Assembly (NCBI GenBank): GCA_029979485.1
Contig: JAPOHK010000032.1
Location: forward strand, 1 to 8,315
DNA length: 8,315 nt
Origin: Candidatus Planktophila limnetica
GTDB taxonomy: Bacteria > Actinomycetota > Actinomycetes > Nanopelagicales > Nanopelagicaceae
Direction of reading: 5' to 3'
The notes under the pieces are model-generated. The model had not been told where the DNA came from. It saw nothing but the letters and a program-made list of their open reading frames with translations, and searched no databases. The position numbers were made by a program, and so were the translations under genes. The stretch's first letter is position 1; the number at the start of each line of letters is the position of its first letter. Shown here one piece after another: positions 6,227 to 8,315 of this stretch.

Positions 6227-7591
6227 ATGGGTTCAAATGTAATTCCAAATATTTTTAAGGCGTATGACATACGCGGACTCGTAGGCACCGAATTAACTCC
6301 TGATTTCTCATTTGCTACTGGCGCTGCCTTTGCACGTTTTATAATCCAAGAACGCGAACCAGGCACCATTGTTGTTGGTGAAGATATGCGTCCATCATCT
6401 CCACAATTAGCTGATGCATTCTCTGCCGGAGTGACCTCCCTTGGCTTAGACGTAATTCGAATAGGACTAGCCTCGACGGATATGTTGTATTTCGCAGCGG
6501 GCAAATTAAATATGCCGGGAGCGATGTTCACAGCTAGCCACAATCCTGCCGAATATAACGGTATTAAATTATGTTTAAGTGGTGCCAGACCAATTGGGAA
6601 AGAATCGGGATTGGTAACGATTGAAAACTTTGTCCGTTCGGGTTCACCCGTTTCCTTTGGAAATGTTGGAAAAGAGAGCGAACGCAACTTATTAGCTGAT
6701 TACGTTCAACATTTGCATATGCTTGTGGATGTTTCTGATATCCGAAAACTTAAGATCGTTATTGATGCCGGAAATGGAATGGCTGGATACACAGCCCCTG
6801 CAATTTTTGAGGGTCTAAACCTTGAGATCATTCCAATGTACTTTGAACTAGATGGATCTTTTCCAAATCACGAAGCCAATCCAATTGATGCAAAGAATCT
6901 AAAGGATCTTCAGAAAGCAGTAAAAAAGCACGGCGCCGATATTGGGTTGGCATTTGATGGCGATGCTGATCGATGCTTTTTAGTCGATGAAAACGGCGAA
7001 ACCGTTAACCCCTCGGATCTAACCGCCCTTATTGCTGAACGTGAATTAAAAAAACATCCTGGCTCTTCAATTATTTATAACCTTATTTCTTCTCGTTCGG
7101 TCGCTGAAGTCATCGAAGAAAATGGTGGCACAGCACTTCGATCTCGCGTTGGACACTCATATATCAAAGCGATGATGGCGCAAAGTGGCGCAATATTTGG
7201 GGGAGAGCATTCAGGACACTTCTACTTTAAAGATTTCTGGCGCGCAGATTCAGGTGCTCTTGCAGCACTGCACGCAATTTCAGCACTCGGAACGTCTAAA
7301 GGATCGCTGTCGAAATTACTAAAACCATACCAACGATATTTTTCAAGTGGAGAGATAAATTCCGAGGTTAAAGATGCACAAAAATCTATGAGCATCATTG
7401 AACAAAAGTATGTGGATTTAGATAAAGTGACGATCGATCATCTTGACGGCTTAACGGTCAATGGTGATTCGTGGTGGTTTAATCTTCGCCCCTCCAATAC
7501 AGAGCCTCTACTTCGACTCAATGTTGAAGCCAAGACCCTTGCCCGCATGGAGAAAATCAAAGAAGAAGTACTCGCCACAGTTAGAAAATGA
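6227..7591 (+). CDS. manB: Phosphomannomutase/phosphoglucomutase
   Basis: A 454-residue alpha-D-phosphohexomutase of normal length, complete in all four domains. It interconverts hexose-6-phosphate and hexose-1-phosphate in the cytosol, feeding GDP-mannose or nucleotide-glucose synthesis. Visible motifs are the FKAYDIRG opening (10-17), the phosphoserine loop TASHNP (102-107, catalytic Ser104), the metal loop DGDADR (244-249), the sugar-specificity loop GGEHSGH (325-331), and the phosphate-binding RPSNTEP (421-427). The GEHSGH form is typical of the PMM/PGM group, which acts on both mannose and glucose phosphates. The start at 6227 (MGSNVIPNIFKAYDIRG) fits the family; a longer frame from 6098 overlaps DUF3499 by over 100 nt and adds unrelated residues. 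Gene order DUF3499-manB matches mycobacteria. Substrate preference cannot be read from sequence; manB is named by context. Confidence 0.94.
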   Translation: MGSNVIPNIFKAYDIRGLVGTELTPDFSFATGAAFARFIIQEREPGTIVVGEDMRPSSPQLADAFSAGVTSLGLDVIRIGLASTDMLYFAAGKLNMPGAMFTASHNPAEYNGIKLCLSGARPIGKESGLVTIENFVRSGSPVSFGNVGKESERNLLADYVQHLHMLVDVSDIRKLKIVIDAGNGMAGYTAPAIFEGLNLEIIPMYFELDGSFPNHEANPIDAKNLKDLQKAVKKHGADIGLAFDGDADRCFLVDENGETVNPSDLTALIAERELKKHPGSSIIYNLISSRSVAEVIEENGGTALRSRVGHSYIKAMMAQSGAIFGGEHSGHFYFKDFWRADSGALAALHAISALGTSKGSLSKLLKPYQRYFSSGEINSEVKDAQKSMSIIEQKYVDLDKVTIDHLDGLTVNGDSWWFNLRPSNTEPLLRLNVEAKTLARMEKIKEEVLATVRK

Positions 7592-7612
7592 GAGGTTGAG
7601 TTCTCACTTTTT
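7589..7612 (+). terminator. Weak intrinsic terminator after manB
   Basis: TGAGA (7589-7593, including the stop codon) pairs with TCTCA (7602-7606), extendable by one G-T pair, and is followed by C and TTTTT (7608-7612). The stem is only 5-6 bp, so termination may be partial. Its position right at the gene end supports the call. Confidence 0.4.
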
Positions 7613-7626
7613 AAGCAATACCAGTA

Positions 7627-7673
7627 ACCTAAGCACATAGTCGCCTAACACTGTAGAGCCCTACCCCTTAGGT
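7627..7673 (+). promoter_or_regulatory. Nested dyad in the ahcY leader region, possible regulatory RNA or operator
   Basis: ACCTAAG (7627-7633) is a perfect inverted repeat of CTTAGGT (7667-7673). Within the 33-nt interior, GTAG (7653-7656) pairs with CTAC (7661-7664) around a 4-nt loop. The element ends 43 nt before the ahcY start. I do not recognise it as an SAH or SAM riboswitch. No clear promoter could be placed in the 125-nt gap, so it is uncertain whether the dyad is transcribed. Confidence 0.3.
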
Positions 7674-7716
7674 CACGTCTAAAAACATATGCACTTAACC
7701 TAAAAGGAGAACGTTC

Positions 7717-8315
7717 GTGAATTCACCAGTGACAGCAACAATTCCAAAGCACGACATCGCAGATGCTTCACTTGCTGCAGAAGGTCGCAAGCGCATCGAA
7801 TGGGCAGAGCGTAATATGCCTGTCCTCGCACAGATACGTGCACGTTTTGAAAAATCTCAACCATTTACCGGCGTGCGAATTGCAGCATGTATGCACGTAA
7901 CAACAGAGACAGCAAACTTAATGCGCGTGCTAAAAGCCGGTGGCGCAGAAATCGCTCTTTGTGCATCTAACCCACTTTCAACACAAGATGACACTGCCGC
8001 AGCACTTGTACACGAATTCGGAATCAGTGTTTTTGCTCGTAATGCTGTAGATCGTGATGGCTATTACGCACACATCAATGCGGCACTAGACATCGAGCCG
8101 CATCAGGTTTTCGATGATGGCTGTGACCTTGTAAATACATTGCACACAACTCGCAAAGAACTTATCGGAAATATTGCTGGTGGATGCGAAGAAACAACAA
8201 CAGGAGTCATTCGTCTAAATCAAATGGCGAAAGACGGGGCGCTACAGTTCCCGATGATTGCTGTTAACGACACAGACACAAAGCACATGTTTGATAACCG
8301 ATATGGAACAGGTCA
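7717..8315 (+). CDS. ahcY: S-adenosylhomocysteine hydrolase (adenosylhomocysteinase), N-terminal part, 3' partial
   Basis: The first 199 codons of an enzyme that splits S-adenosylhomocysteine to adenosine and homocysteine using bound NAD, clearing the product of cellular methylations. Translation starts at GTG 7717, 7 nt after a good AAGGAG (7704-7709). Recognisable blocks are [17 protein letters not shown] (substrate loop), [11 protein letters not shown] (82-92), VFDDGCDL (131-138), EETTTG (158-163) and [19 protein letters not shown] near the edge. These carry the expected active-site D134, E159, K189 and D193 by family alignment. The stretch between DDGCDL and EETTTG is short (about 19 residues), lacking the ~40-residue insertion present in mycobacterial-type enzymes. 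With the SNPLSTQDD wording, this points to the archaeal/Thermotoga-like short form. The gene continues beyond the window. Confidence 0.95.
   Translation, partial: MNSPVTATIPKHDIADASLAAEGRKRIEWAERNMPVLAQIRARFEKSQPFTGVRIAACMHVTTETANLMRVLKAGGAEIALCASNPLSTQDDTAAALVHEFGISVFARNAVDRDGYYAHINAALDIEPHQVFDDGCDLVNTLHTTRKELIGNIAGGCEETTTGVIRLNQMAKDGALQFPMIAVNDTDTKHMFDNRYGTG

Noticed and set aside
6160..6687. 175-codon open frame on the - strand
   Set aside because: It is antisense to the N-terminal half of manB, including the catalytic serine loop region; no family resemblance and no translation signal.
7592..7716. SAH or SAM-IV riboswitch upstream of ahcY
   Set aside because: The conserved core sequences I know for these classes were not found; only a generic nested dyad is present.
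1..8315. CRISPR array, tRNA, rRNA, insertion sequence or attachment site
   Set aside because: No regularly spaced repeats, cloverleaf sequence, transposase motif or flanking repeats were seen on either strand.

Overview
The window looks like a chromosomal segment of a low-GC, streamlined actinobacterium. The freshwater acI/Nanopelagicales group is my best guess, from general knowledge rather than any search. The reasons are a WhiB-family regulator, a DUF3499 protein and a DUF5719 protein (all actinobacterial families), an overall AT-leaning composition with tight spacing, and a gene order that resembles the mycobacterial whiB2 - DUF3499 - manB - sahH neighbourhood. All genes are on the + strand.

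Layout: (1) 1-948, an open frame that enters from the left edge. Its last two thirds are the C-terminal part of a mannose-1-phosphate guanylyltransferase-like NDP-sugar synthase, but its first ~117 codons are unrelated and resemble a phage tail-fibre type repeat. (2) 949-1090, an intergenic region with a plausible sigma70-type promoter and ATTACA/TGTAAT dyads. (3) 1091-1435, a WhiB-type iron-sulfur regulator. (4) 1475-4516, a 1013-residue membrane-bound family 2 glycosyltransferase, overlapping by ATGA with (5) 4513-5802, an exported DUF5719 protein. (6) 5845-6216, a DUF3499 protein, and (7) 6227-7591, a phosphomannomutase/phosphoglucomutase. Both of these lack a Shine-Dalgarno sequence and have a -10-like hexamer exactly 7 nt before ATG, as expected for leaderless mRNAs. 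(8) 7592-7716, a gap with a weak terminator and a nested dyad. (9) 7717 to the right edge, the N-terminal part of S-adenosylhomocysteine hydrolase, in the short form without the usual bacterial insertion.

How the genes work together: phosphomannomutase supplies mannose-1-phosphate (or glucose-1-phosphate), the nucleotidyltransferase would activate it to an NDP-sugar, and the large glycosyltransferase with the exported DUF5719 partner would use activated sugars at the cell envelope. WhiB is a developmental/cell-division regulator in relatives, so the block reads as an envelope-glycan locus. The adenosylhomocysteinase belongs to methyl-cycle housekeeping and is preceded by its own regulatory gap.

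The most notable anomaly is the chimeric first gene. It is either a metagenome assembly joint between a phage and a bacterial contig or a real recombination that beheaded the guanylyltransferase. No CRISPR array, tRNA, rRNA or insertion sequence was seen. No complete novel system is evident.
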